A stretch of DNA of 28,906 bases from M55B112 sp040880545 (GTDB lineage: Bacteria > Bacteroidota > Bacteroidia > Bacteroidales > GCA-2748055): the NCBI GenBank assembly GCA_040880545.1, contig JBBDIE010000083.1:1-28906 (forward strand), written 5' to 3'. Both the position numbers and the translations under genes were made by a program. Position 1 is the stretch's first letter. Each line of letters starts with the position of its first letter. Below are positions 1 through 7,146 of the stretch, in pieces. The notes beneath the pieces are model-generated. The model was not told the origin of the DNA. It did no database searches and was given only the letters and a program-made list of their open reading frames with translations.

Positions 1-54
1 ACTTGGAGTACTTGGAGTACTTGGAGTACTTGGAGTACTTGGAGTACTTGGAGT
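1..54. repeat. 9-bp tandem repeat, six copies, cut by the left edge
   Basis: Six perfect head-to-tail copies of ACTTGGAGT fill the first 54 bases and then stop at TTGGGGAAC. The array starts at the window edge, so its true copy number is unknown. It lies in non-coding DNA and shows no reading frame or flanking gene, so I treat it as a simple VNTR-type repeat. Confidence 0.9.
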
Positions 55-137
55 TGGGGAACTCGATATTCTCCTGTTTCATTTAGACTCCCACTTCGAG
101 ATTTTGAGTATTGACGAATTCATCGTTTGAGCCCTTT

Positions 138-307
138 TTTAACCACAGAGTTATGGGAGTTTAAAAATATTCCTGAATCCAACCACTCAGGAGCTTGCTC
201 TAACTCCCTTTCTTTAGCACGTTATAAAATCCCTCTAATCCCGACAAATGTCGGGACTCTGCCCTAAACTCTGTGCCAGCTTGCTCTCTGTGTCCTCTGT
301 GGTTAAA
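138..307. repeat. MITE-like non-coding element with 13-bp terminal inverted repeats
   Basis: The sequence is bounded by TTTAACCACAGAG (138-150) and its exact reverse complement CTCTGTGGTTAAA (295-307). Inside lies a second perfect inverted repeat, TCCCGACA (239-246) and TGTCGGGA (249-256), with a 2-base spacer. There is no convincing ORF between the ends. Sequences with AACCACAGAG ends are, from memory, common as dispersed intergenic repeats in Bacteroidota, but copy number cannot be judged here. No clear target-site duplication was seen. The rest of 1-438 (55-137 and 308-438) holds nothing else I can identify. Confidence 0.6.
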
Positions 308-438
308 TAAAGGGCACATACGATGAAAAAAGATAACATCCCACTTATCTGACGCCTCCCAGGTTCAGACTTCCTCTATGGTTATAAGCTCCTGTTGGCC
401 GGTTCACCCCGTTCGGTATTGTTTTCATATTTCGGATT

Positions 439-1164
439 CTAAAACAGGGTGCCTTCAACGGGGTAATCCACTTTGTTAAGTGTTGTACTGCTGGTTCTGT
501 CGTATTCCGGTTTTGAGATTCCATTGGTGACAGAATACGCGTTGAGCTGTTGTTCATCCATGGGGAGAAGCAGGTTATCCGCCTCCTTCTCAGAAAGACT
601 CTGATCGATCCATTGTTGTTCATGGTTTTCCGGCAATAATACCGGCATTCTCTTTTTTGTATTGTGAATTTTTTCCATCAGTGGGTTGGCTCTGGTGGTT
701 ATAATGGAAAAGGTCTGTACCACATCGCTATTTTCAGGATTTTCCCATTGGTCATAAACTCCTGCAAAAGCCAACAGAGCCTGGTCCTTGTGGTGAATAT
801 ACCAGGGGATCTTTTGCTTGCCATGGTGCTGCCATTCAAAAAAACCACACGCGATAATAAGGCAACGCCGGTTCTTAACCGACTGTTTGAATGACGGTTT
901 TGTCCGGATAGATTCGGACCTGGCATTATAAGTGCCTTTTCTGATCATCCCGGCGTGTACAGGGTCGTGAGCCCAGGAAGGGATCAGTCCCCACTGCATC
1001 AGTTGTATGCGGGCCGGATCATCCTGAGCGATAACCGGGATCAGTGGATTTTCGAATGCCCTGTAAAGGTAGTGGAAATGAAAATTATTCAGTGTCGAAC
1101 CATCGGTATTGAAACGTTTTTCAATGGCATTTCGTGTGGTATGAATATTAATCGTAAAACACAT
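439..1164 (-). CDS. yedK: SRAP-domain protein (YedK/HMCES family), abasic-site DNA-protein crosslinker
   Basis: SRAP proteins form a stable thiazolidine crosslink with abasic sites in single-stranded DNA and so shield them from error-prone processing. The full family architecture is present in 241 residues. Cys2 directly follows the initiator Met and becomes the catalytic N-terminus after Met removal. Asn80 lies in TYNARSES, Glu110 in CGFFEW and His167 in IHNTKKRMPVL. These match the YedK active-site residues Cys2, Asn75, Glu105 and His160. The ATG at 1164 is fixed by the requirement for Cys at position 2. The gene is divergent from the Lon N-domain gene at 1255, and the 90-bp AT-rich space between them probably holds both promoters (TACATTTT on the minus strand, TAACTTTA on the plus strand, neither an exact consensus). 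Its place beside an error-prone polymerase cassette fits a DNA-damage role. Confidence 0.93.
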   Translation of the reverse strand: MCFTINIHTTRNAIEKRFNTDGSTLNNFHFHYLYRAFENPLIPVIAQDDPARIQLMQWGLIPSWAHDPVHAGMIRKGTYNARSESIRTKPSFKQSVKNRRCLIIACGFFEWQHHGKQKIPWYIHHKDQALLAFAGVYDQWENPENSDVVQTFSIITTRANPLMEKIHNTKKRMPVLLPENHEQQWIDQSLSEKEADNLLLPMDEQQLNAYSVTNGISKPEYDRTSSTTLNKVDYPVEGTLF

Positions 1165-1254
1165 AATGGAGTTGAATAAAAAATGTATGATCAGGTAAAA
1201 AATAAAAAATTAACTTTAAATATAAACAATCGCGATAAATTCATTGTTTAGCAA

Positions 1255-1875
1255 TTGTTAGATTCAGAACAAGTGAGCACAAAACAGAAAATACTACCGT
1301 TTTTCCCTCTGGGGGTTTTCCTTTTACCGGGAGAGGACCTGCCCCTGAGAATTTTTGAGCCCCGGTACCTTCAGCTGATTGATGAAGCCAGGGAACATGG
1401 TTTCACCTTTGCCATCCCGTTTTCCAGGAATGATGAAATTATGGAATATGGTTGCGAGGTAAAGCTTCAGCAGGTGGTAGCAGAGAATGAGCAAGGGCGC
1501 AAAGTAATTACCGTGGAATCGGTCTCCCTGCTTCGTATTCACAGTTACACCACCCAGATGAACGGCAAACTTTACGCGGGAGGCAATGTGGAAAGCCTTC
1601 CCCCCTCTCCCCCGGTCAGAAGCAACAGGCTGAACAATCTGATTATCTGGTACAGGGATCAATTCGATAAAAAATTCATGGAGAAATTTGAAGGGGATGA
1701 GCTCTGTTATTACGATATCATCCGTTCGCTGAACCTCTCATCGGAGGATAAATACAAGTTTGTGATGATGCAGTGTGATGAGAACCGGGAGAGTTTCCTG
1801 TCCAGTCAGATCGAATACCTGATCCTTATCAGGAACCAGGAGAAGATGCTGAACAATGATTATCATCTGAATTAA
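1255..1875 (+). CDS. Stand-alone Lon N-terminal (substrate-binding) domain protein
   Basis: The protein is 206 residues long and consists only of the LON substrate-binding domain. The signature LPFFPLGVFLLPGEDLPLRI starts near residue 14 and is followed by FEPRYLQLIDEA, the usual opening of the fold. There is no AAA+ ATPase or Ser-Lys protease domain, so this is not Lon itself. Such small proteins are widespread in bacteria but have no firmly known function. A TAG stop lies 3 bases upstream in frame (1249-1251), so translation must begin at TTG 1255 or at GTG 1273; no ATG is available near the domain start. The 3' end overlaps the convergent repressor gene by 47 bp (1829-1875). Confidence 0.85.
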   Translation: MLDSEQVSTKQKILPFFPLGVFLLPGEDLPLRIFEPRYLQLIDEAREHGFTFAIPFSRNDEIMEYGCEVKLQQVVAENEQGRKVITVESVSLLRIHSYTTQMNGKLYAGGNVESLPPSPPVRSNRLNNLIIWYRDQFDKKFMEKFEGDELCYYDIIRSLNLSSEDKYKFVMMQCDENRESFLSSQIEYLILIRNQEKMLNNDYHLN

Positions 1876-2695
1876 CCGGTTGGGGTTCCTCTTCGTTTTT
1901 GTATACTTTGCTTTTGATCTTCTGCATTTCCATTTTCAGTCCGGCCACAGTTTTCACCAGTTCATTTTGCGGCAGTACCGGTTCGGGCAGCTCCTGGCTG
2001 ATAAAATGGACAAATTTCCAGATTTCCTTAATGTCGGTCATTTTTACGTCGAAAGGTTCATAGATCGGGTTGAGCGAATAGAGGGTCAGTTTCCCCTCCT
2101 CTTTGATCTTATTCTCAATGATCTTGAATACGATCCCATCATCCAGGGTGAGGATTATGCATGCCTCTCCGGTAACGATCTCATACCAGTCGACCAGGTA
2201 TTCTCCGGTGACAAATGCTTTGTCGGGGATGGGGAGCATGGAATCGCCATTGAGCTGGAATGTGCGGTATTTCCTGTTTGAAGAGAGAAACGGGAGCCGG
2301 AATATGGGCAGTTCGCTGATATATTCCGGGTCGGAATACCCGTTTGAATATCCTGCACGGGCCTTTTCGCTGACCAGTTCGATATTTTCCTCATTTGTAT
2401 GATCAACCGTGGAGGCCAATATCCTTAGATTCCCTCCTTTCAGAAACACATCGTCGCCATTTTCCAGCTGGTAAATCTGGCTTTCGGATAACTGGCCGAG
2501 GTCTGTCTTTATAAGTGTATCGACGGCCATATTAAAATATTTCGAAAAAGCCAGCAGCACCTCTATTCCGGGTTCAGCCACCTGGTTCTCGTACCCACTG
2601 AGCGTGGATCGTTTCATATGGAGTTTGGCAGCCAGGTCGTCCTGGGTTTTATTTCTGCGGTTCCTCAATAATTTGATATTTGAATGAAAATACAT
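1829..2695 (-). CDS. LexA-like self-cleaving repressor (XRE HTH + S24 peptidase)
   Basis: A 288-residue regulator. Residues about 6-62 form an XRE-type helix-turn-helix (NKTQDDLAAKLHMKRSTLSG, then YENQVAEPG). Residues about 110-230 form an S24/LexA-like autopeptidase. It has a scissile Ala114-Gly115 in KARAGYSNGY, a nucleophile Ser152 in NGDSMLP and a general-base Lys191 in DGIVFKII. The spacing (38 and 39 residues) is close to E. coli LexA (84-85, 119, 156), so activated-RecA-stimulated self-cleavage is a well-grounded inference. Residues 240-268 look like a short amphipathic helix, which is an unusual extension beyond LexA. The gene is divergent from dinB, and a repeat-rich operator-like tract (2724-2768) lies upstream of its start. 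It probably represses itself and the dinB-dnaE operon. Alternative: a prophage CI-type repressor, but no phage genes are nearby. Confidence 0.87.
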   Translation of the reverse strand: MYFHSNIKLLRNRRNKTQDDLAAKLHMKRSTLSGYENQVAEPGIEVLLAFSKYFNMAVDTLIKTDLGQLSESQIYQLENGDDVFLKGGNLRILASTVDHTNEENIELVSEKARAGYSNGYSDPEYISELPIFRLPFLSSNRKYRTFQLNGDSMLPIPDKAFVTGEYLVDWYEIVTGEACIILTLDDGIVFKIIENKIKEEGKLTLYSLNPIYEPFDVKMTDIKEIWKFVHFISQELPEPVLPQNELVKTVAGLKMEMQKIKSKVYKNEEEPQPVNSDDNHCSASSPGS

Positions 2696-2723
2696 GACTG
2701 ATTTTTTTGTTAAAAATATTGCA

Positions 2724-2768
2724 GATTATATTCCCGGTGATTATATTGTAATCATAATATTGATCAAT
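2724..2768. promoter_or_regulatory. Candidate repressor operator cluster between repressor and dinB
   Basis: Three overlapping symmetric elements sit just upstream of the repressor start. GATTATATT is repeated directly at 2724-2732 and 2739-2747 (15-bp period). TGATTA (2738-2743) and TAATCA (2749-2754) form a perfect inverted repeat with a 5-base spacer. ATTGATCAAT (2759-2768) is a 10-bp palindrome. A LexA-like repressor would be expected to bind such dyads. The assignment to this repressor is inference from position. Confidence 0.5.
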
Positions 2769-2957
2769 TTCTAATCAAATGTATGCAAAGAATTTTAAAA
2801 AAACAAACGAAACTGAAATTTTTCCGGGAACACACCCGGTTACTCCCCTCATCCACAGCCGGTGTGCCTCCCTGACAACCCTCTCCCCAGCTTCACGATC
2901 ATCTCCCGAGATCCTTGCGATTCTCTCCCACAAATTCATCCCCCTAACCCCTGAAAT

Positions 2958-4115
2958 ATGACCACCCGAAACATTGTACATATGGACCTGGATACATTCT
3001 TCGTATCAGTGGAGCGGCTGCAGAACAGCAAGCTGGAGGGAAAGCCTGTGATCATTGGCGGGGCATCGGACCGCGGAGTGGTTTCCAGTTGCAGTTATGA
3101 GGCGCGCCGCTACGGTGTACATTCGGCCATGCCCATGAAACTGGCGCGGGTATTGTGCAGCGAGGCGGTGATTGTGCGGGGCGACATGGATAATTACAGC
3201 AGGTATTCCCGAATGGTAACGGACATCATTGCAGATGGGGCGCCGGTATATGAAAAGGCTTCTATTGATGAACATTACCTTGACATTACCGGTATGGACC
3301 GGTTTTTCGGCTGCATGCAGTGGAGCAGTGAACTGCGGGAACGGATTATCAGGGAGACGGGGCTTCCCATCTCTTTCGGTCTTTCTGTGAACAAAACGGT
3401 TTCCAAGATCGCCACCGGGGAAGCGAAGCCCAACGGGGCGATCGAGGTTCCTGTGGCCACGGTTCCCGGCTTCCTCTCCCCTCTCTCCATCCGGAAGATC
3501 CCCATGATCGGGAACAAGACCTATCACCTGCTCCGTTCCATGGGAATCACCAATATCGGTACCCTGCGTATGATCCCCCGGGAGATGATGGAGGGACTCA
3601 TGGGGAAAAACGGGATCGTCATCTGGAAAAAGGCCAACGGCATCGATTCCACCCCTGTGATGCGTTATTCCGAAAGAAAATCCATGGGTACGGAAAAAAC
3701 ATTCGACAAGGATACCATGGATGTGAACCGGCTCAGGGACCTGCTGGTATCCATGGTGGAGAAGCTCACGTTTCAGTTGCGCAAGGAAGAGAAGCTCACC
3801 TCCTGTATTACCGTAAAAATAAGGTACTCCAATTTCGACACCCATACGCTTCAAAAACGTATCGGTTATACCTCCTTCGACCATGTGCTGATACCACTGG
3901 CAAAAGAGCTCTTCGACCGTGTCTACCAGCGACGTATGCTCATACGACTGGTCGGTGTGAAATTTTCAGGTTTGATCAGGGGGGTACAGCAGCTCAACCT
4001 TTTCGAAGACACCTCCGAAATGGTACGTCTCTACCTGGCCATGGATTCTCTGCGCAAACGTTTCGGCCCCGGCTCCATAAAACGCGCCACCGGAATCAAA
4101 GGCCCCGCACCCTAA
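2958..4115 (+). CDS. dinB: Y-family DNA polymerase IV (translesion polymerase)
   Basis: A 385-residue translesion polymerase. The palm opens with NIVHMDLDTFFVSVE, giving metal ligands Asp10 and Asp12 region and a steric-gate aromatic at Phe15. The second catalytic motif is ASIDEHYLD, with Asp104 and Glu105 present, so unlike ImuB this enzyme should be catalytically active. A little-finger domain follows. A beta-clamp-binding motif QLNLF lies at residues 345-349, near the C-terminus. His at position 106 is a minor departure from the more usual SIDEAYLD. The ATG at 2958 begins the conserved N-terminus. The gene reads into a DnaE-type polymerase 65 bp downstream and is divergent from the LexA-like repressor, so damage-induced control is likely. 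Base composition is visibly richer in G+C than genes on either side of the cassette. Confidence 0.94.
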   Translation: MTTRNIVHMDLDTFFVSVERLQNSKLEGKPVIIGGASDRGVVSSCSYEARRYGVHSAMPMKLARVLCSEAVIVRGDMDNYSRYSRMVTDIIADGAPVYEKASIDEHYLDITGMDRFFGCMQWSSELRERIIRETGLPISFGLSVNKTVSKIATGEAKPNGAIEVPVATVPGFLSPLSIRKIPMIGNKTYHLLRSMGITNIGTLRMIPREMMEGLMGKNGIVIWKKANGIDSTPVMRYSERKSMGTEKTFDKDTMDVNRLRDLLVSMVEKLTFQLRKEEKLTSCITVKIRYSNFDTHTLQKRIGYTSFDHVLIPLAKELFDRVYQRRMLIRLVGVKFSGLIRGVQQLNLFEDTSEMVRLYLAMDSLRKRFGPGSIKRATGIKGPAP

Positions 4116-4180
4116 CATCGTTTCTCCCGCGAGCTTTTCAGGCATCTTCCACAAGTACAGCAAGTTTTTCCCATACCCCC

Positions 4181-7120
4181 ATGTATCTTAACTGCCACAC
4201 ATATTACAGCCTTCGTTACGGCACCATTTCCGTGGAATCATTGGTGGAGGAGGCGTCCAGGCTCGGAATCGGGTCGCTGGCGCTTACCGACATTAATAAT
4301 TCAACGGGCATGGTGGATTTTGTCCGGTCCTGCACCAGCCGGGGGATCCATCCCATTGCGGGGGTTGAATTCAGGCATGGCGACCAATACCTTTATACCG
4401 GAATAGCGAGGAATGGGGAGGGGTTCCGGGAGCTGAACGAGTTTCTTTCCTACCACAATGAAACCGGGCTCCCCTTCCCTGCCACGGCTCCGTGCACACG
4501 CGAAGTGTGGTTCATTTACGATTTCGACCGTGTTCCCGGCCGGCGTTTGAGAGATAATGAGATGATCGGTGTAAAGCCGGCCGATCTGAACCGTTTGCTC
4601 ACCTCCCCCTGGCGGGATGACCATTCCAGGCTGGTGATCTTTCATCCGGTGGTGATGTTGAGGCGGGGGGAGTATGCGCTACACCTTCACCTGCGTGCCA
4701 TCGATCACAACATTGTACTGGGCAGGCTGAAACCGGAAATGGCCGCCGGCAGGAACGATGTTCTGGTGTCGCCCGATCTGCTTCAATGCGCCTATGAGGA
4801 TTTTCCGCAGATCATCCGCAACACCGGTAAACTGGTGGCCGATTGTGGTATCTCCTTCGATTTTAAAACCGTTAAAAACAAACGGACCTATACCGGATCC
4901 CGGTCCGACGACCGGATATTGCTGGAAAAACTGGCCATGGAAGGGATGGTATACCGGTACGGGAAAGAGAATCAGGAGGCACTCCGCCGGATCCGTCATG
5001 AACTCCAGGTGATCGACAGGCTCTTTTTCTCTTCCTATTTCCTCATCACCTGGGATGTGATCCGTTATTCCCTTTCGCGCGGGTTCTATCATGTGGGGCG
5101 CGGCAGTGGTGCCAACTCCATCGTGGCCTACTGTCTGCGGATAACCGATGTGGACCCCATCGACCTGGATCTCTATTTCGAACGGTTTATTAATCCGAAG
5201 CGCTCCAGCCCACCCGATTTCGATATCGATTTTTCCTGGAAGGAGCGGGATGAGGTGCTGGATTACATTTTCAAGAGATACGGAAGAAGGCACACTGCGC
5301 TGATCGGTACCATGTCTACGTTTCGCGACCGTTCCATCTTTCGTGAACTGGGAAAGGTCAGGGGGCTCCCGAAGGAGGAGATCGACCGGCTGATCAAACA
5401 GCCTGAGAATACAATGAACAGCAACCATATCGTTTCGACGATCTTTCGTATGGGCAACCAACTGGTTGACTTCCCGAACCTCAGGAGCATTCATGCCGGC
5501 GGAGTGATTGTATCGGAGGATCCCATCACCTGTTATACTGCGCTGGACATGCCTCCCAAGGGGTTGCCAACCACCCAGTGGGATATGTACGTTGCCGAGG
5601 CGATCGGTTATGAAAAACTGGATATCCTCAGCCAACGCGGGATCGGTCATATAAAGGAGGCGGCCGAAATAATTAAGTATAATCGCGGAACAGATGTGGA
5701 TGTACACAAGGTAGAACAGTTCAAAAAAGATGAAAAGGTACTTGAACAGCTACGTATCGGGGAGACCAACGGCTGTTTTTATATTGAAAGCCCTGCCATG
5801 CGCGGATTGTTGAAAAAACTGCGGTGCAACAGTTACAAGAGCCTGGTGGCGGCCAGTTCGATTATTCGTCCCGGTGTGGCTAAATCGGGGATGATGCGTG
5901 AATATATTCACCGGTTTCACCATCCCGGAGATTTCCAATACCTGCACCCGGTTATGGAAGAACAACTTTCTGAAACTTTCGGGGTGATGGTGTACCAGGA
6001 AGATGTGATCAAGGTCTGCCACCACTTTGCCGGGCTTGATCTGGCAGATGCAGACGTATTGCGCAGGGCCATGAGCGGGAAATACCGCTCCGGCAAGGAG
6101 TTCAACCGGATCGCTGACCGCTTTTTCAACAACTGCAGGGAGAAAGGGTATCCCGACAGTCTTACCGGGGAGGTGTGGCGCCAGATCAGTTCATTTGCCG
6201 GCTACTCTTTTTCAAAGGCCCATTCTGCCTCCTTTGCCGTGGAAAGCTTCCAGTCGCTCTATCTTAAAACCTATTTCCCACTGGAGTTCCAGGTGGCGGT
6301 GATCAATAATTTCGGGGGATTTTACCGGACCTGGGTATATGTGAATGAGGCGCAACGAAAGGGCGGCACCATCCACCTTCCGTGCGTGAACAGGAGCGAC
6401 CTCTCCACCAACATCGGGGGCAACGACATCTGCCTGGGGCTCGTACATCTGCAGAATCTTGAACATTCCATCGCAAAACAGATCATCACGGAGCGCGGAA
6501 GAAACGGTCCGTACACCAGTCTTGAAGATTTTATCAACCGGGTTCCCATTGGCCATGAACAACTGGTACTGCTGATACGTATCAGCGCCTTTCGTTTTAC
6601 AGGAAAGACAAAAAAAGAGATGCTGTGGGATGTACAGCTTCTTTCCGGAAAAAACAGGAAGCAGGAGCATACCGGCAGTATATTCCCCCTGCCGCAGAAA
6701 AAGTTTGCATTACCCCCGCTTACACAATCGAAGATTGAGGATGCTTACGACGAGATTGAATTATTAGGGTTCCCGGTTACCGTTAATATGTTTAATTTGC
6801 TGAAGAGCGATTTCCGCGGCGAGATTATGGCCGGGGAAATGTTGCAGCATGTGGGAAAAAATCGGCGGATGCTGGGCAGGCTGGTTACCGTTAAAAATGT
6901 ACGGACCGTAAAGCATGAATGGATGCATTTTGGTACATTTATCGATATGCACGGGGTATTCTTTGATGTGGTAAACTTCCCCAATTCATTAAGAAAATAT
7001 CCCTACAAGGGTTCCGGTATCTACATTCTCCTGGGAGAGATCACAGAGGAGATGGGGTTTCCCGGGATGACGGTTGAAAAAATGGAAAAAATGCCGATGG
7101 AACCGGATCCAAGGTATTGA
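4181..7120 (+). CDS. dnaE: DNA polymerase III alpha-like (short DnaE/ImuC-type) polymerase
   Basis: A C-family polymerase of 979 residues, shorter than replicative DnaE (about 1160) and in the range of DnaE2/ImuC. An N-terminal PHP domain begins at residue 1 but has lost key metal ligands: the HxH motif reads NCH (residues 4-6) and the usual TDH reads TDI (36-38). It is therefore probably not an active nuclease. The polymerase core is intact: GRGSGANS (about 306-313), PDFDIDF with Asp346 and Asp348, FGVMVYQEDV, and GYSFSKAHSASFA. A helix-hairpin-helix and an OB-fold-like segment follow, but the C-terminal tau-binding region of replicative DnaE is missing. It is co-directional with dinB and most likely acts with it in damage tolerance. 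A separate replicative alpha subunit is expected elsewhere in the genome. Confidence 0.92.
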   Translation: MYLNCHTYYSLRYGTISVESLVEEASRLGIGSLALTDINNSTGMVDFVRSCTSRGIHPIAGVEFRHGDQYLYTGIARNGEGFRELNEFLSYHNETGLPFPATAPCTREVWFIYDFDRVPGRRLRDNEMIGVKPADLNRLLTSPWRDDHSRLVIFHPVVMLRRGEYALHLHLRAIDHNIVLGRLKPEMAAGRNDVLVSPDLLQCAYEDFPQIIRNTGKLVADCGISFDFKTVKNKRTYTGSRSDDRILLEKLAMEGMVYRYGKENQEALRRIRHELQVIDRLFFSSYFLITWDVIRYSLSRGFYHVGRGSGANSIVAYCLRITDVDPIDLDLYFERFINPKRSSPPDFDIDFSWKERDEVLDYIFKRYGRRHTALIGTMSTFRDRSIFRELGKVRGLPKEEIDRLIKQPENTMNSNHIVSTIFRMGNQLVDFPNLRSIHAGGVIVSEDPITCYTALDMPPKGLPTTQWDMYVAEAIGYEKLDILSQRGIGHIKEAAEIIKYNRGTDVDVHKVEQFKKDEKVLEQLRIGETNGCFYIESPAMRGLLKKLRCNSYKSLVAASSIIRPGVAKSGMMREYIHRFHHPGDFQYLHPVMEEQLSETFGVMVYQEDVIKVCHHFAGLDLADADVLRRAMSGKYRSGKEFNRIADRFFNNCREKGYPDSLTGEVWRQISSFAGYSFSKAHSASFAVESFQSLYLKTYFPLEFQVAVINNFGGFYRTWVYVNEAQRKGGTIHLPCVNRSDLSTNIGGNDICLGLVHLQNLEHSIAKQIITERGRNGPYTSLEDFINRVPIGHEQLVLLIRISAFRFTGKTKKEMLWDVQLLSGKNRKQEHTGSIFPLPQKKFALPPLTQSKIEDAYDEIELLGFPVTVNMFNLLKSDFRGEIMAGEMLQHVGKNRRMLGRLVTVKNVRTVKHEWMHFGTFIDMHGVFFDVVNFPNSLRKYPYKGSGIYILLGEITEEMGFPGMTVEKMEKMPMEPDPRY

Positions 7121-7146
7121 GTCAGACCGTGATTCAGGTGGGTAAC

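Noticed and set aside
345..623. 92-codon minus-strand ORF at the SRAP 3' end
   Set aside because: Most of it overlaps SRAP in another frame, it is Arg/Asn-rich and has no family resemblance.
2779..2961. 60-codon plus-strand ORF between repressor and dinB, stop overlapping the dinB start
   Set aside because: Low-complexity Ser/Pro/Thr-rich translation, no ribosome-binding site and no recognisable domain; more likely the dinB leader. Its ATGA overlap with dinB is the only feature in favour.
3006..3884. 292-codon minus-strand ORF
   Set aside because: It lies fully antisense to dinB, is rich in His/Gly/Arg as expected from the reverse of a G+C-rich gene, and shows no domain.
4679..5707. 342-codon minus-strand ORF
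   Set aside because: Antisense shadow of the dnaE polymerase core, which has clear catalytic motifs in the plus frame.
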